NCBI GenBank assembly: GCA_000310025.1
Contig: FN649749.1
Coordinates: 3,294,762 to 3,358,761 of the forward strand
From: Ectocarpus siliculosus
Lineage: Eukaryota > Sar > Phaeophyceae > Ectocarpales > Ectocarpaceae
DNA: 64,000 bases
Direction of reading: 5' to 3'
Shown here piece by piece: positions 24,119 to 37,830 of this stretch (positions are counted from its first letter, which is position 1; each line of letters begins with the position of its first letter). The notes beneath the pieces were generated by a model that ran no database searches, was not told where the DNA came from, and saw only the letters and a list, made by a program, of their open reading frames with translations. Made by a program: the position numbers and the translations under genes.

Positions 24119-27100
24119 GTTGAGCGCAGCAGCACCAGACGCCGCGAATTGTAGATCTTGTTTAATTTTTGAACTTGGCTCCATTTAGATTGGATGAATA
24201 GACTGCTGCTGTAGATCATGGCGGGGAGTGGGGGGTGTCGGCATGTACATTTTTCTGTCTGGAATAAGTGTTGCTTTTTCGCTGTTGCGGCGAGAGTGCT
24301 GAGAGGGAGGGACAAGCCCGGATAATGGACGGAGGCCACGACCATGTCACTCCAGATTGCATGCTGTGGCGTTTCGGGGAAATACGTGTCGTTTCGGGGA
24401 AATTTCGGGGTAATATGTACCGTTTCGGGGGGGTATTGTCGGGTATTTCCCCTCCCCCCCCCAAAAGGCCATTCTCACCGGTTTTTTTTTACACCGGATT
24501 TCGATGCATCTCGGTCGTGCGGTTCTTGCCAACTTTCTTCACGTCTCAACCTCAAGATTGAGCGAGAAAAATTGGGTGTCACGTTGTGGCAAAATTTAAA
24601 CCGGATGGACTCTACGTAGATTAAGAATATAATCCTCGCGATGGCGGCCCGGCTGGTATCGTGCAGTATTTGTTGTCGCATCCCGCCGTCTTGCTCTGGG
24701 TGGTAGCGTTGAGCAGGAGGCGCGCGTTTTTTCATGCTGGTTGTCGCTGTCGTTGTTGCTGTTTTCTAGTGCTACGACAGGAGCTTGCTTCCATGTAAAC
24801 ACTTGTGTTTCTCCTGTGCGACAAGGAATTTGTTGTATGTGCTGAGACCATCGACATGCGACCTCCTTCCCAACACGTTACGCCGCGTGACGCCTCCGCC
24901 TGCTTTTCGACTTTCATGACATCTTGCCTGGTGATCGCATACACTGTCGTTCTTCACGGAAACAACGGCAGAAGGAAGCGGGAGGCTGGTTTTTCCCGGT
25001 GAGTAAAAGCGTTTGGTTTTTCCCGGTGATTTGAAAGCGGGTGCTTTTTCCCGTTGAATAAACAGCGGTTGTTTTTTCCCGTTGAGTACAATCGGTTGTT
25101 TTTTGTTTTTTCCTGTTGAGTAAAATCGGCTGGTTTTTTCCGGTGAGTAAAAGCGGTTGGTTTTTCCCGCTGGATATAAGCGGCAGACACGAGTTATCAA
25201 CCATTGGCGATTTCATAGTATCTCGCTACATACTTTACAACAGTAAACGGAATACCGTAGGTTGGATACATATGGAACATACCACACACCCCGGACCGTT
25301 TTACTTCGCTCGATTTGCTCCTAGACGAGACTTCCCAACGCCTCCCGCCGATTTCGGCACAGCAGTCACTGCTGTTTTTGCTACATTGTAATCGAACTTC
25401 GAAACTCGCTCCCGGGTGTGTGTAATCTTACGCAACTTACGGTGTGTGTCAACCCCAAGTTTGCGACGTAGTTGGGAAAGAGTCTCGCAAGAACGACCTC
25501 AAGCGTTTGTTTGTATTGCTGCATGGTGGTTTGTATTCATATCACGCTTGGAGTATTCCCTTGGTCCAGGCTTGAAATCTACGAAGCCTACGCAATCTAC
25601 ACTGTACGAAATCTACTGTTTAGACTGGGTAGAGCAACGGCTCGTTTCAGCTCGGCCCTAAAGACAAAGAGACGAATCCCCAAGAGGAAACAACCATGAG
25701 ATTTTCAAGGGTACCCCCTACACTCCTGGAAGCAGACACGGTGCCCCTTTTCGCAAGGTCAAGGGGGTCAAGCCAGGAAGGCAAGCATTCAACGGGTCCC
25801 CCCCCCCCCCCCCTTGCGCTCCCGTACTTTCCGTCTGCCAATACTTGCCATCCTCCGGGCACAGATTATACTGACCGGGGCTCAGCAGCTGGCAGTGGCA
25901 GCGTTAGTGCTTCTGGCGACGGGCGTTTCTGTGTTTGCGGCTGTCCACTGATGGCATGACAACATATATTTTTTTCGCGACGAGGGGGAGGAGGGAGGCT
26001 TTTGTTTTTCTTTTGTGTCCGTTGAGATTTACTGATTGATGTGATTGTCGGGGGGGGGTAGTTGTGCGAGGCCCAGATGCTGTTTTCGTAATGCGCGCCC
26101 ACAAGAAAATTAGTTGTTAGGGATTGGAAACCTTGGGATGTTTCTTGTTGAGGTGTACGTCCTGTTCTTGACGATGCCGGGCAAAAGTTGTGAAGTGTTT
26201 TTAGGTGGCGAATTGAAGATGCAGGGAGATTTTCGTTTGGGGGCAATTTTTTCTCTATAGTAAGGGGAAGATGGGCGCACACTTACTCATCGTGTCCCAA
26301 AGCCATGTCCTGGGGTAATGTTAACGTTTTTTTTGTCGATTCAAGCGAACTTTCGTGACCGCTGTACCAGCTTGTTGACACCGGATTGGGCTGATTTGCT
26401 TCTTTTTTGGCCAAGCTTTGACTGTAAATGAACTTTGCATTCAGAAAGACATAGAAATGGTTCGAGCATCACCATGTTGCACAATGTAGTGCAGAGATAA
26501 CGTTGTGGCGTGTTTCACTTTCAAGAATATCTCATGCTGCTACAATATGCCAAGACGTGTGGTACCCGCTTTTGATTCCCGCGGAAATGACCCGATCACG
26601 CTGTACACTGTGCTTGGAAGCGTGTAGGGTGTGCTGTGCCCCTCGCCACCAAAAGAGAAAAAAATGCGGTAGCCTTCCATAATAAGGGCGGGCTGATGAC
26701 AGTTAATTGTTACATGTGTTGTTTCCGTTGTTTTCACATACGTACGTGTTTGGCCGCAGCTATTAGTGGGAAACGATTCCCGTTCTCGACCAGGGGCTAG
26801 TGAAGCATCTATCTGTGCCTGCACGAGCGAAGTCCTGGTGGCCAGCAGGCAGCTATAGCTGGTGCGTTCGGGGTTGTGGGGGAACTGTAGCACCTGGAGT
26901 TGAAATGAAATCCGATTCTACGTACACCTGCATCTTCTCCCTCGCCAATGGAATGTAAAATGTTGTCGACTGTCCTGGGGTATACATACATGGCAGCAGC
27001 AGTACAGAAGTGTCGGTCTGAAGAAGAAACTCCTCCCCCCGGTGTGTGTGTGGCGGCAGGCCCAGGTGTACGCAGCCGAAATAACGGCGAGCACCGCATC

Positions 27101-29098
27101 GATGTGCTGTTGCAACCGCCTAGTGCTCCTTCCTGCACGTAAAGGCATAGCCTACGCAGCATGCGCTTCCTGCTATCTCCGAAGCACGACCACCATAGAA
27201 CAACAAAATTCAAACAGATCACGAAAAAAAGTCAGGATATTCTTTTTTCGGCACGCTGTAGCACCCAAGTCTTCGGCTGACACACATACAACATCACCGA
27301 TGTCCTCCTCTCCCACATTGCTCGGCATCATTTCTCGTTAAAAAAGAAAAAAAGCGAAAATTTCGCCAACCATCATGTCGACTCTACACTGATTGGGACT
27401 TTCTCCAACAAACAGAGACAGACAGGAATTGAATGGGCGACCCCCGACAAAAATAAAAAAAGGGGACGCTCAAAATGGAAATCGAAGTTACAATGATAAT
27501 AGTCGCAGCTTCTTGGTGTTTGGTTGACGATCCAAATCGACCTCGTGGACCAGTGGACGCTGATCGAACCCTTCCTTTCTTGCGGGAGGTCGAAAACGCA
27601 AACAATTCAACGGCAGCTCACGACCCACCCAAGCTTTCCAACTTCGAATAAAAAAGAAACGTAGTATGCCATGCATCATACGACACCAGCTTTATTTGTT
27701 TTGTCAGTATGCCCATCCCCCACCCCCCAAAATCGACCACTACTTTACATACCACCCTGAATAAAAATGTTTCGCGCGCGGAGTTTTATCGACAGCAAGC
27801 AGCTTCTTTATCAAAACGCTTCCTTCTTCCTTCCCCCTGGCGGAAAACCTTCAGGCCCTGGACTGCGTACAGGACTCCTGCAAGTTTGGGAATAAAAACG
27901 GCATCTTCGCATTCGACATACTACATATTTTAACAACACGAAGTATCGACGTCGTGGTACTCCACAAAAACATTGGCTGGTTGGTGTAGTTCGCTCACTG
28001 CGGTCACGTTATTCACTAAAAAAAAAAATGCACACCCCTGAGCAGGAGGGACAACATACTATAGTAACACGGCTTCGAATCCAGACACGGACTAAAAAGC
28101 GGAAACCAATACATACCGTGAGAGCAACAGCGCGCGCGTCCGCGCTTGCTTGTTTTACCGATGGAATGACTGCACTTAACTCTCTCCCTCTCTCACGCCC
28201 AAACAACAGCTCGATCAAATCACGACGGAATGTAATATCGACAGGCAGGCTCTCACCGCGCGCCTCACACAGCACACTACGCATAGAGACGATGAAACAA
28301 AAAAAAAAACTTGCGCGTGAGGAAACCTGGTGGGCTCTACGTACAACACAGAACATGCACGACAATAGCAAACACAGCGAATCTTGAAGCAAAAAAAAAA
28401 ATGGCATCGCAGAACGCGCGCCTGTACTTGCACACTCGCCCTTAACATCAAAAACCCACTGATACTTAACGTACTCACGTGCGTGCCCAAACATTGTGTC
28501 TGTTACATCCTCCACACTCCAATTTACGTTCCGCTCCAAAAATAGCGCGCTCCCCGTGCTTGGAACATACATAAACGCGCGGTAGGGGAAATGGGAACCA
28601 GACAGGAGGAAGGGGTGCAATACGCCGGTTTTTCCAACAAGGCGGGAAGCGTCCGAGCTGCGCTTGCCGGACATACACACACGCATACACACACACGTAA
28701 ACACACGCAGAGAAAGGCGTTGTTTTTGCTCACCGAAACGAAAACAATTAATTAATTATGCTGAGAATGCGCACTCGAAAATACATAATTTCCCCCCCCC
28801 CCACCCGTCCGTCCCACCTCCAAATCGCACCTCGAAAATACATTCATTCATTCTCCCTGCCGCTTTCTCCAGTCTCACAACCACCACCACAAAATAGTCA
28901 CCCCGGCCGCGAACAATACATGGAATTCTCCTTCCTATACCCGCACTCCCCCTTACCCTTGCTAACCACCCCCGACTGTCAACGAATGGTATCCACCACG
29001 GCTCCACAACGACCATGAAAGCTTTAACCACTCGACGAGAAAAAAGAAAAACTCTGGGACTCAACCACCCAAAGTCATTGATTGCCACGTGTTGCGGC
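24119..29098. other. 5-kb stretch without a recognised gene
   Basis: It holds the minisatellite at 24989-25183, homopolymer runs and short chance ORFs. A 231-codon minus-strand frame at 28009-28704 has no recognisable domain and biased, low-complexity composition. It borders the 3' end of the TPR-RING gene. Confidence 0.5.
24989..25183 (+). repeat. minisatellite, six or so units of about 30 bp
   Basis: Units follow the pattern TTTTTCCCGGTGAGTAAAAG plus CGGTTGG, with variable spacing and point changes. The reverse strand is open across them and reads repeated FYSPGKT-like words, but no gene is supported. Confidence 0.85.
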
Positions 29099-32000
29099 TC
29101 AGCAAAAGGGCGCGCGTTCTTCCACAGCAACCGCGGAGCTCCCTCCACCGCCGGCGGCGGCACCCCCCCCCCCTCGCCTATTCACCCCGACGAACCCCAC
29201 GCGACCATTTGCGTCGCCCCCACGCTGGGCCTGACCGGCGACGCCGCGCGTGGCTGCCGTCAAGACAGAGTTGGCCGCTGCCGTCAGGACAGAGTCCGCG
29301 ACTTCCGCCGCCTCCGCCTCCGGTGTGGACAGTCTGTTTCGCGAGGCGGCGACACGAGAGCCGCCGACTGCTCGCGCCCCGTGTCCTCTTGCCTCATCCG
29401 GCGGCGACGGAGGAGCGGTGGCGTCCATGGCAACGGCGGTTGGGATGGTTTCCTCTTCCACTTGGCTGCGGCAAGACGGGCAGGACGAGCTGTGTGCCAG
29501 CCAGCGCCCGATGCTGTGCGCATGCACGTTCCATGAGCAGCAGGGAGGAAAAACAAAAAATTAGAGGGGGCGGGGAAGACAAGTTCATCCAGGGACGATG
29601 GTGTAAACTTCGTCGGCCAACTCGGTTTGCGATGGAGAGCCGATGAATTGCCCGGGGGGGGCGGGTGCGCACTCTTATCTTTTGCGTGCCTTAGCGTTTT
29701 TTTACCATTGACCACCCGTCCTCGAGAGGACGGAGCAATGTTTCCACAGGACCATGGCATGCCAGGGAGGGAAAAACGTTGTACATACCACATCGTACAT
29801 AGACGGAAGGAGACAGACAGTCAGGTAGACAGAGAAAAACACAGATTGACAGACACACAGGAGACACAGAGAGAGAGGAGGAAACAGTCAAACATACTCG
29901 AGAAGGAGCTCGAGGCGGCTAGGCTGAGACCTAGCAGGCTGCCTCCTCCCACGTGTCAGCTCCTCGCCCGAGGTTATTTTCTGTCGTATCTCCGACACGC
30001 GACTCCGTCAGAACAAACACACGTTTCCAAGCAAGCATTCTGCCCAACAACATAGCAGGAAACTTTGACGTGACGCAAACCCCACCAAACGGTGCTCATC
30101 AAAAGCGCCGCGCCCACCGAGAGCGTTCCCATCCAACAAACACACACCCCTCCCTGCTCACCAGTGCGTGTGGAAGCGGTGCCCGCAGGGGAGGTACGCA
30201 AAGCTCCCGCTCGCGTGGACACTCTCCGCCGTCTCGGCGCGGAGACCCTCCTCCGACCCGATGTCCGCCGTCCAATCAGCAGCAGCAGCAGCCGCACCCC
30301 CGCCCCCCTCCCGCCCGAGAGCACCACCGTCGACGGTCGGCTCCCCCCCGCCAACCTCCTCGAGGCACACGGCGCAGCGCGGGTTGCCATCGCCGTTGCT
30401 GCGGCTCCTGACGTGCCGCCCTTGCGTGGCGCCGCCGCCGCTGGTGCCATCGTTCTTGGCGGGATCCCAACGACCGGTCCAAACGCCTTCCATGATCGCG
30501 GCGGAGGCGGGCTGAGGGTCTCCGCGACCCTGCCTCTGGCGCGAGCGTATCATGCGCAAGGCTTCCAGGAGGAGACGCGAAGAGGCGTCGCTGGTGGGGA
30601 TGGGGGGGGGGGCATCGTCAGGTTACAGGGAGTGTCTTCTATCGGACAAGTACTGGCTGCGTGAAGCAGGAAGGACAGGGGTCAAGTATTGTAGTCATGA
30701 GGGAGATAGGCGTGGGGAGGACTTTTTACCTACTCCAGGAGAACGATTAACCCCCACCGCAGCAACAAGACTGGCCGAGGCCCTACCGGATGAATAATGC
30801 AGAACAACAACAAACTTCCGTCGACGATTCTCACCACGCAGCAACATTACACCAGCCGAGGGTGTTGACACCAGACAACGGTAATAGACAACGGTATAAT
30901 AGCACACTCGACGATACTCACATCACGCCGCAAAAATACCCGAGACCGCCGGTATCAGAAAAAAATGCGGCCTACAAAAGCATTTACTCGACGACCACGT
31001 CGCAGCGAAGCTAGCCGAGGGGGTTACACCGAATATGAAAATCACTCACTTCCCGGGGTGCGACGAGGCGATGCGGTAGGCCTGATCGACCAGGGCAAAC
31101 GCCTCCTCGAACCTGCCGAGCCAGTCCGCCCCCGCGCCGGCCAGCACGCAGTGCGCGGTTCCGTGCAACGCGGCGATGGCGTCGGAGTCCATTCCCCCCC
31201 CGCCCCGCGACAACTCCCAGATCCCGATCGCCCTCCTGAAGAGCGGCTCCGCCTCCGCCAGCCTCCCCTGCCTGCGGTAGAGCTCCGCCATCGCGCGCAT
31301 GCTCGACGCCACCGCCGGGTGCCGAAGCCCGAGGTGCCTCCCCTGGATCAGCACCGCCCGCTTGATCATCTCCTCCGCCTTCTTGGGGTCCCAGTCGACC
31401 CCGGCCGCCGCCGCCACCGCCGAGCCGTCTTCAACGCCGCACCCGGCGCTGGCGCACACGGCCTCCGCAAGCCCCGCGCTCCGCTGGATGCCGGCGCAGC
31501 CGGGGCCCGCGGGCTGGGCGGGCGTTATGGGGATGTCCGCCGCGGCCACCAGGCTCTCCCCCAGGAGAGCCCCCAGCTTGGCCAGCGTCGGGGCCGTCAG
31601 GAAGTGGTTGACGCCGCGGGCGTCCTCGAGGGTCTTGAGGGCCTGGCGGTAGAGGGTGCACGCCCGGGCGGGGTCTGCCGGGCGGACGATCCCTGCCAGG
31701 TCGTGCATCGCTTGGGCGACACACACCGCCTGCAAGGGCGGTAGGTTTGTGAAAGAAAGAAACGGCGGCGGGCAGGCAGGGGGTGTGCTCATGTGTTGCA
31801 TGCCTTAGCTGTTGGCCATGCAGACAGGTTTTGGAAAGAAACGGCTGCGGGCGAGCACGACGGGGACCTACTCATGTTTTGCATGCCTTAGCTGTGAGAC
31901 AATTGGCTTCGTTGGGGGGGGAGGGGGGGGGGTCCCGCCGTAAACTCGACAAGAGAAACGAAGGGGAGAGGGGTGACAGGACTCTACACATGCGGGCGAA

Positions 32001-35000
32001 ATTATATTTTTTGGAGCAAGGGAAGTGAGTGTTTCTCTTAACACACGCCAGGTTTTACATGGGTCTTCGTGGTGTACTAGATCACTGCCTCCTCGTGCCC
32101 ACACCTATATATGCCAACATCATCCGGGACAGACGTACCAAACGGCCAGCTACTTCCGTCATCGATCGCGTTTGTCCTTTTGGTATAAGTCCTGGCGCTC
32201 TCTCGCTCGGAATTCATCAAAACAAAGGGTCTCCATACCTGAGGCGGCTTTCTCCGCTTGAGGACGCGGAGGCTATCCTCCAGGAGCTGCTCGGCCTCTT
32301 TCGCTCGACCCTGCCGGCCGACAAGAACGCGACATGTCGTTAGGGTCAGGCGTGAGGTCATATGACGACGGAAAGGGCCGAGGGAGCGAGGGAGGCGCGG
32401 AGAGGTGTAGCGTAAGAGGCGCTACAGTAGCAGCGCACTCACTTCCGAGGCGCGGCGACCGCCGTTACCGTTGTTTCACGAGCGGTAACCTTTTTTTTGT
32501 CATATTGCTTCAGCTTCTCGGTGCCCTCTCCCTCCCCCCTCCCCCCCCAGGCCGCCTCTCTCTCAATGTACCTACCTACACTTGACACCTGACTTTTTAT
32601 TGGTTCAGCCGGCTCGTGCGGGCGATGCAAGTGACAAACACCCACACACATTGGTCAGCCGGTTTGGGCGGGCGGGCGGGCAGTGCCAGCAACAATATCA
32701 ACAACAGAGAAACACAAAACACATACACTACCTGCGCGTGAATGACGACCGCAAGGTGGTGTCTTGTCACCGCCGCCATCTGATCCGGTTCCTCGTCCTC
32801 CCCTCCTTCGACATCCTCCAAGCCCCGCTCGTCGCCACCGCTCTCACCCCGGCCAAATTTCATGCCCGGCAGCCTGCTCTCCTCCAGCCTGCCGCCGCGC
32901 CTCCCTGCCGTCGGGCCGGCGCTGGCCTGCTTCATCAGGGGGACGGGGGACGGTGGCGGGGGGGCCGGGGAGGCATCGCTCCTGGTCGCGCGGTTGTGGT
33001 TGACGACGAGGGAGGAAGGCTCCAGCGTAGCCGCCGTCTCTCCCATCACGGCGACAGCTCTCGTGGCCGCCACCATCGCCGACGCCACCGTTTCCTCCGC
33101 CAGCGCGGCCGTAGCCTGTGCAGCGTGGCTCCTGAGATTGTCGCCGCCGACCCCGCCGCCGACCCCGCCGCCGCTGCCGCCGCCCGCGGTCTCGGCGCTT
33201 GGACGCGAACCCGCCGGGGGGTCCCCACTCTCGTATGCGTCACCCCCGGTGGTGGTGTTGGCCGTAGAGCCATCCCTACCAAGGCTTTCGTCCCCCCCAG
33301 CGATGCCTGTCTCGGGCACCGCGGACAGCGGAGGAGGTTCTGTAGTCGGATGCGCTGCGGGGCTGCCGTTCCTGGTACCGCCGTTGCGGGTGTCGGGCGT
33401 TGGCGACGGCGCCGGTGAGCCAGCGTCCGCTTGCGCTTCGTCCGATCGCTTCTCTTCAAAAGACGACGGGGTGAAGGAGGCCGAGTCGGTTCCGAAGCCT
33501 CCCCCGCCGTCTAGTAGAGGTGCATCGGCTTCGCGCTTGCCCTTGCCGTCATGATGCTGGCTGCTGAGCTGTCGCTTGTAGTCTCGGAGGATGTTGAGCA
33601 CGGTGCGCTTGTGGGGCATGCAGTCGGGGGCGGGGCAGAGGGGAGGGGCGTGAGAGAGACGCACGCCCTCAAGGCAACACAGCAGTGTGAAACGTGGTGC
33701 CCCCCACGTCGACCAACAACTGCTTGAGGGGCCAAATTTACACAACCATCCTCACAGCCAGCGAGACGCAACACTGCCCTTTCCGTTGCAACAAGAACGG
33801 TACATTATCGCCAACATTCAACTCGCAAGTAAAACATTTTTTTGGTGTTAACACTCCCCCAACTCACCAAAACCACTTCTGCGTCCACATGTCTCCCCTG
33901 GTTGGACACGAAGCTGGCCAGGTTACGCAGGCACGGCACCGCCGCCCTCTTCGCCGCGACGACAGCACTCGACGGGTTCAACAAGCCCGAATTAGAACCA
34001 GCACCAGGTCCCGCGTCACCCCCCGGCCGGTCCCCTCCGGCAAACACGCCTCCGTCACGGCCTTCCCACTCTCGACACCTCAGGGCTAGCGCATGGCGTT
34101 GCGCGGCCTCCGCACCAGCATTGCTGTTGTTTGTTTTCGGGTAGGGGTTGATGATACATCGGAGACAGGGGGCGTTGAACATGTTTAACATACATCGGAA
34201 CATGAAGGATACACACTAATGGTTGATGATACATCGGAGACTGGGGGCGTTGAACATCTATATACATACATCGGAACATGAAGCACACACACCCATGGTT
34301 GATGGTACATCGGAGACAGGGGGCATATATACATCGCAACATGACGCATACACACCCATTTCGAAACGTAATGAACGCGCGAGCCGTGTACACACCAGGT
34401 GGTGATGCGGAGGGACGCTCGCGGGTGAATTCGGGGACTCAACGTATTCCACCCCTATCTCACCCCCAAGTAGCCTTAGTTTCGGCGTCGACGCGAACAC
34501 CATGCGGCGGATTTTGTTTTGTTTCGTGTTTACCACCGACGAAATGGGAACCCCCAGATGGGTGTGATATATACACCTTGGACGACGGACGTGCGTGGTT
34601 GGTGTTGCCTGTACGTCGATCGCATGTTTATTTTTCTTGGGGAGTGGGCTCGAAATTACATGGTGATGCCACCATCCAGAAGTTCCAGCCTGAACTGGTT
34701 GTATGATCAACGTTGGCGTTCCTTCGGTGGTTGTATTCTACGCGACCCTTGGAGTGATTTTCATGCAAATAAGACTACGAGCCCTACCCCCGTTTCGACC
34801 CTTCGCTATAATACCACATGCAAATGCAGTCCCACCCCTGTTTTTTGCCAGCTGATGCGTGCACACGAGGTTTCTTGCCACGGGTGGTGTTGTTATCGCA
34901 GTGTCGTTGGCTGTTGTTTGACCTTCAAAATACTGCTCACCTCAACAGCAGTTGTATATATATAGCTAGTACCACTTTCCCCACTCCCCACTACTTTTGT

Positions 35001-36743
35001 CCCCAGTCTTCAACATGGCCAAGTTTCGAAAGAGTGACGAAGTTTCATTCAGTGTTTGAGAGGAATCCGACCACTGCTGTCCGTGCGCAGGTTACCGGCT
35101 GGCTCCGTTAAAAACACCACGATCACAATCTACGCGGGCACCAGAAAATAAACGTTATTACCGCTACTGCTGTAGATAAACTGTTCCAAGAAAGAAGACT
35201 GCCTTGCCGAACATGACGAAAAAATATTTTCTTCTTTGTCGTTGTGTACTTGCATGCAATACGCGACGCGTTGTGGTTGTTCGGGGTCGACGTTGTAGTT
35301 AGTATCCCAGGGTCAGGCCGGTAGACGAATTATTGACATGTTAGCCCTACATGGCACCCAACAAACACGTCATCCATACATACACAGCGGCAGCAGCGGT
35401 TTGGTATATAAATTATATATACGGCAGACTGACGTGCGTTGTTGTGTGTTCGTTACCCTACACACTTGGCTATTACAGGCGCGCTTGTCTTCGCCGTTCG
35501 GTTGTAACCCACAGCACTAGTCTTTGTGACGAACCGCCCGGTAGAAGGACGCACATTCTAGCTAATAGACTAGCGCTGTAGTAGTGTAAGCAGCAGTGAT
35601 CTTTCTTTTGTTTCTCCTCTTCTTTCCCTCTCCCCTCTGATTTCGTCCCATCCTTTGTTTGGTGCCAGAATGTCCCCAATTTCTAACGCGACAAGAGTTG
35701 AGATTAGCAGCCAGTAGTTCCCTCCTCCCTAGGGTTGGTGCGGTTTGCGGTTACTTCTTTTTAGATACCGGACGGTGCGTATCTCCACGTTCACATTGCA
35801 GAGAGAGTCGAATCCCGAAATCTACACTGCTGAAGAGAGTTAGGGCGGCGGGCGGGGGGAGGGTGCAAGAGGTGTACCGAAGAAATAACCAGAAGTGTGT
35901 CACCGCGGGCGGGGCGACCGGTGCAAGGACGGCGACAATACGGGGGGAGAGGTGTGTGGTGGTTCGCTGTTCATCTCATCCAGTCAGGACTGGTCTCAGC
36001 CAGCCGGCAGCCCCAGCAGACAGACCGTCCCATCGAATATAAATAGTGGGTGAGGACATACATACCACATACATACACATCCAGCAAATAATTTCCCTTC
36101 ATACAAATATTGTACACACCCGCCGTTTTGGCGACTTTAGACCGAATGGTACGAGGCGAAACCCAATCAATCCTCTTCTAGACCCGGAGTGCCAGATTCT
36201 CCATCCGCGTGATGAGAGCCATGCACCTCTGCGGGAAGCCGGCAACGATTGTCGACACGGGCCTCTTTGTAGTTGTTATGTACAACACTATGCTGAACGA
36301 AAGGCTCACAGCAAGCACCGGCGCTGTGTGGGAAATCAGTCCAAACAATCGATCACGATCTTCCCACACATGTTTTCTGATCAACATTCAAGCATGCCGA
36401 ACTACCAGCTGTACAGCCACCGTGGGAGGGAGGCTAGGGCGAGTGTATGTATCTCCGAATGGCCGACCTTCATGACGTCGCATGGCCCGTCATACCCGCG
36501 CTGGTCACCAACACGAAGAACACCATGAAGCACATGCTGCTGCTGTACCATCCAACCTTTCTTCAACTTTTCAAGGAATGCGGGCGGACAGGTCAGTTTG
36601 CTGTTGTAGGTGAGCGAGGACGAAATAAACAAACAACAACGCAGGACAATACACACAAGGCTCACTCTAGCTGTCGGCTGAGGCAGATGGCGAGGCCCTC
36701 CAAAGCTCCGATCTCCAGGGACCAGCTCCTCTTGGGGTACGGG

Positions 36744-36797
<54 letters not shown>

Positions 36798-37003
36798 GGC
36801 CGGCCCCGCTCAGCAGCAGCAGCATCTCGTTGAACTTGTGCAACCTCCAGAAGATTTCTGAACGTTATGGCCGCGTCGTCATACCGGCAGCGCTTCAGCA
36901 GCCGCCTGGCCTTCTCCTCGAGGGCCTGGAGAGAAGGACCAGCAGCGCGGGATCCGCTGCTGTTATCGCCAGCTGAAGCTTGTTCAACCCTCGCCGCCGA
37001 CAT
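29099..37003 (-). CDS. TPR-repeat protein with C-terminal RING-H2 domain (putative E3 ubiquitin ligase)
   Basis: Seven exons: 37003-36666, 34123-33868, 33667-32732, 32310-32239, 31729-31050, 30590-30162 and 29513-29099 (1041 residues, all phases agree). Exon 1 has a helical TPR-like stretch interrupted by a 16-residue polyQ. Exon 2 continues with a helical pair (CLRNLASFVSNQGRHVDAE). Exon 3 is a long Gly/Ser/Pro-rich linker. Exons 4-5 hold kinesin-light-chain-like TPRs (AMAELYRRQGRLAEAEPLFRR). The RING-H2 ligands are C833-x2-C836, C896-x-H898-x2-H901-x2-C904 and C915-x2-C918; an intron splits the C904 codon, and the first loop is unusually long (59 residues). The C-terminal 120 residues are low complexity. 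RING-H2 proteins recruit E2 enzymes, and TPRs would bind the substrate or partner. The start Met at 37003 is the first in frame; exon 3's acceptor is the weakest junction. Confidence 0.8.
29654..29750 (+). repeat. G-run dispersed repeat in TPR-RING intron 6
   Basis: G-run, then GCGTGCCTTAGC, ACCATTGACCAC and CCTCGAGAGGACGGAGCAATG, the same order as the reverse strand of 17751-17842 and as 46986-47076. Confidence 0.65.
31780..31930 (+). repeat. two short copies of the G-run/CATG repeat
   Basis: CTCATGTGTTGCATGCCTTAGC near 31787 and CTCATGTTTTGCATGCCTTAGC near 31871 lie in the intron just upstream (gene sense) of TPR exon 5. The first is followed, in gene sense, by a C-rich pyrimidine tract and the acceptor at 31730. 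Confidence 0.6.
36747..36797 (-). repeat. CAG/CTG run coding polyQ
   Basis: An uninterrupted triplet run in exon 1 of the TPR-RING gene, read as about 16 Gln on the minus strand. Confidence 0.95.
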
Positions 37004-37829
37004 TTGGTGTGGGGGTACGATTTCAAAACCACAACAGCGGCAGCAGCAGCAACAGCAGCAACAACAGCCCGTAGCAGCAGCAGCAGCGGATGTATATCCT
37101 GATTATATCCCGATGACGATGATGATGCCACACGGGAAAGAAGCTGGGCGTCGCAGCGACGACCTCCCCCACGGAAAGATCGGTCGCACACTCTTCGGTC
37201 GTCGAGCTCCTTGATCCAGCGGGGGCGCGCTCTTGAGGCGAACTACAACAGCAAGAGCGGGAGATAGTAGAGGGGAGGGTATGCATCATGCGGCACAGCA
37301 ACGTCACTCGTGGTCCGCATCACAGGCCCAAAAAAAAAAAAAGTGAGGTGTGACGGGGGGAAGGAGGATCTGGAAACTGACGGGAAAATGCAGACCGAGA
37401 TCATGTATGTGGTGATGAGTGTGATTTGGGATGAGGGGTGGGTAACCGCTGATCCCACCCAACACACAAGTGTCATTGATCGACGTTCGTTCGCCGCGAT
37501 GCCCTCTCTTGTGCCCTTGACGCGAACCCTGAGTCTAGGGAGAAGAAAAACACGTCGTCGAGAAGGCGAAAACTGGTTGAAACCGGGGTGTTCGGCGTTT
37601 ACCGGTTGTTGGTTGAGGTGGTGAAGTCATCGGCTATTATTGTTGTCGGATTTTTTGTTGTCGTTGTGGACAAACAGGACCGTTCGGCCCAACATCCAAC
37701 ACACCACACTAACAGGAGAGAAAAATCAGGGCCAGTTATTGTGGCTCAACTTGTTGGGGGAGTCACTCTTTTTGCATTACACTCCGGTCGGTGCACACAC
37801 ACGGAGGAACCGCCGGTCATCGCAAAAAA
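37004..37829. promoter_or_regulatory. upstream region of the TPR-RING gene
   Basis: About 830 bases between the start Met and the left end of the retroelement. It holds a CAG/CAA-rich stretch at 37030-37090 and nothing else recognised. The 5' UTR and promoter should be here. Confidence 0.4.
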
Positions 37830-37830
37830 A

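Noticed and set aside
27979-28090. tRNA-like words (GGTTGGTGTAGT and CTTCGAATCC)
   Set aside because: The T-arm and acceptor stem do not pair and the spacing is wrong for a tRNA, even with an intron.
28009-28704. 231-codon minus-strand ORF
   Set aside because: Composition is Cys/Phe/Ser-rich with homopolymer-coded Phe runs, it has no domain and no plausible splice context, and its GC pattern matches intergenic DNA.
30965-33554. Plus-strand ORFs of 230-278 codons (30965-31744, 32582-33418, 32862-33554)
   Set aside because: They are opposite-strand shadows of GC-rich exons 3-5 of the TPR-RING gene and read as Arg/Pro/Ala-rich nonsense.
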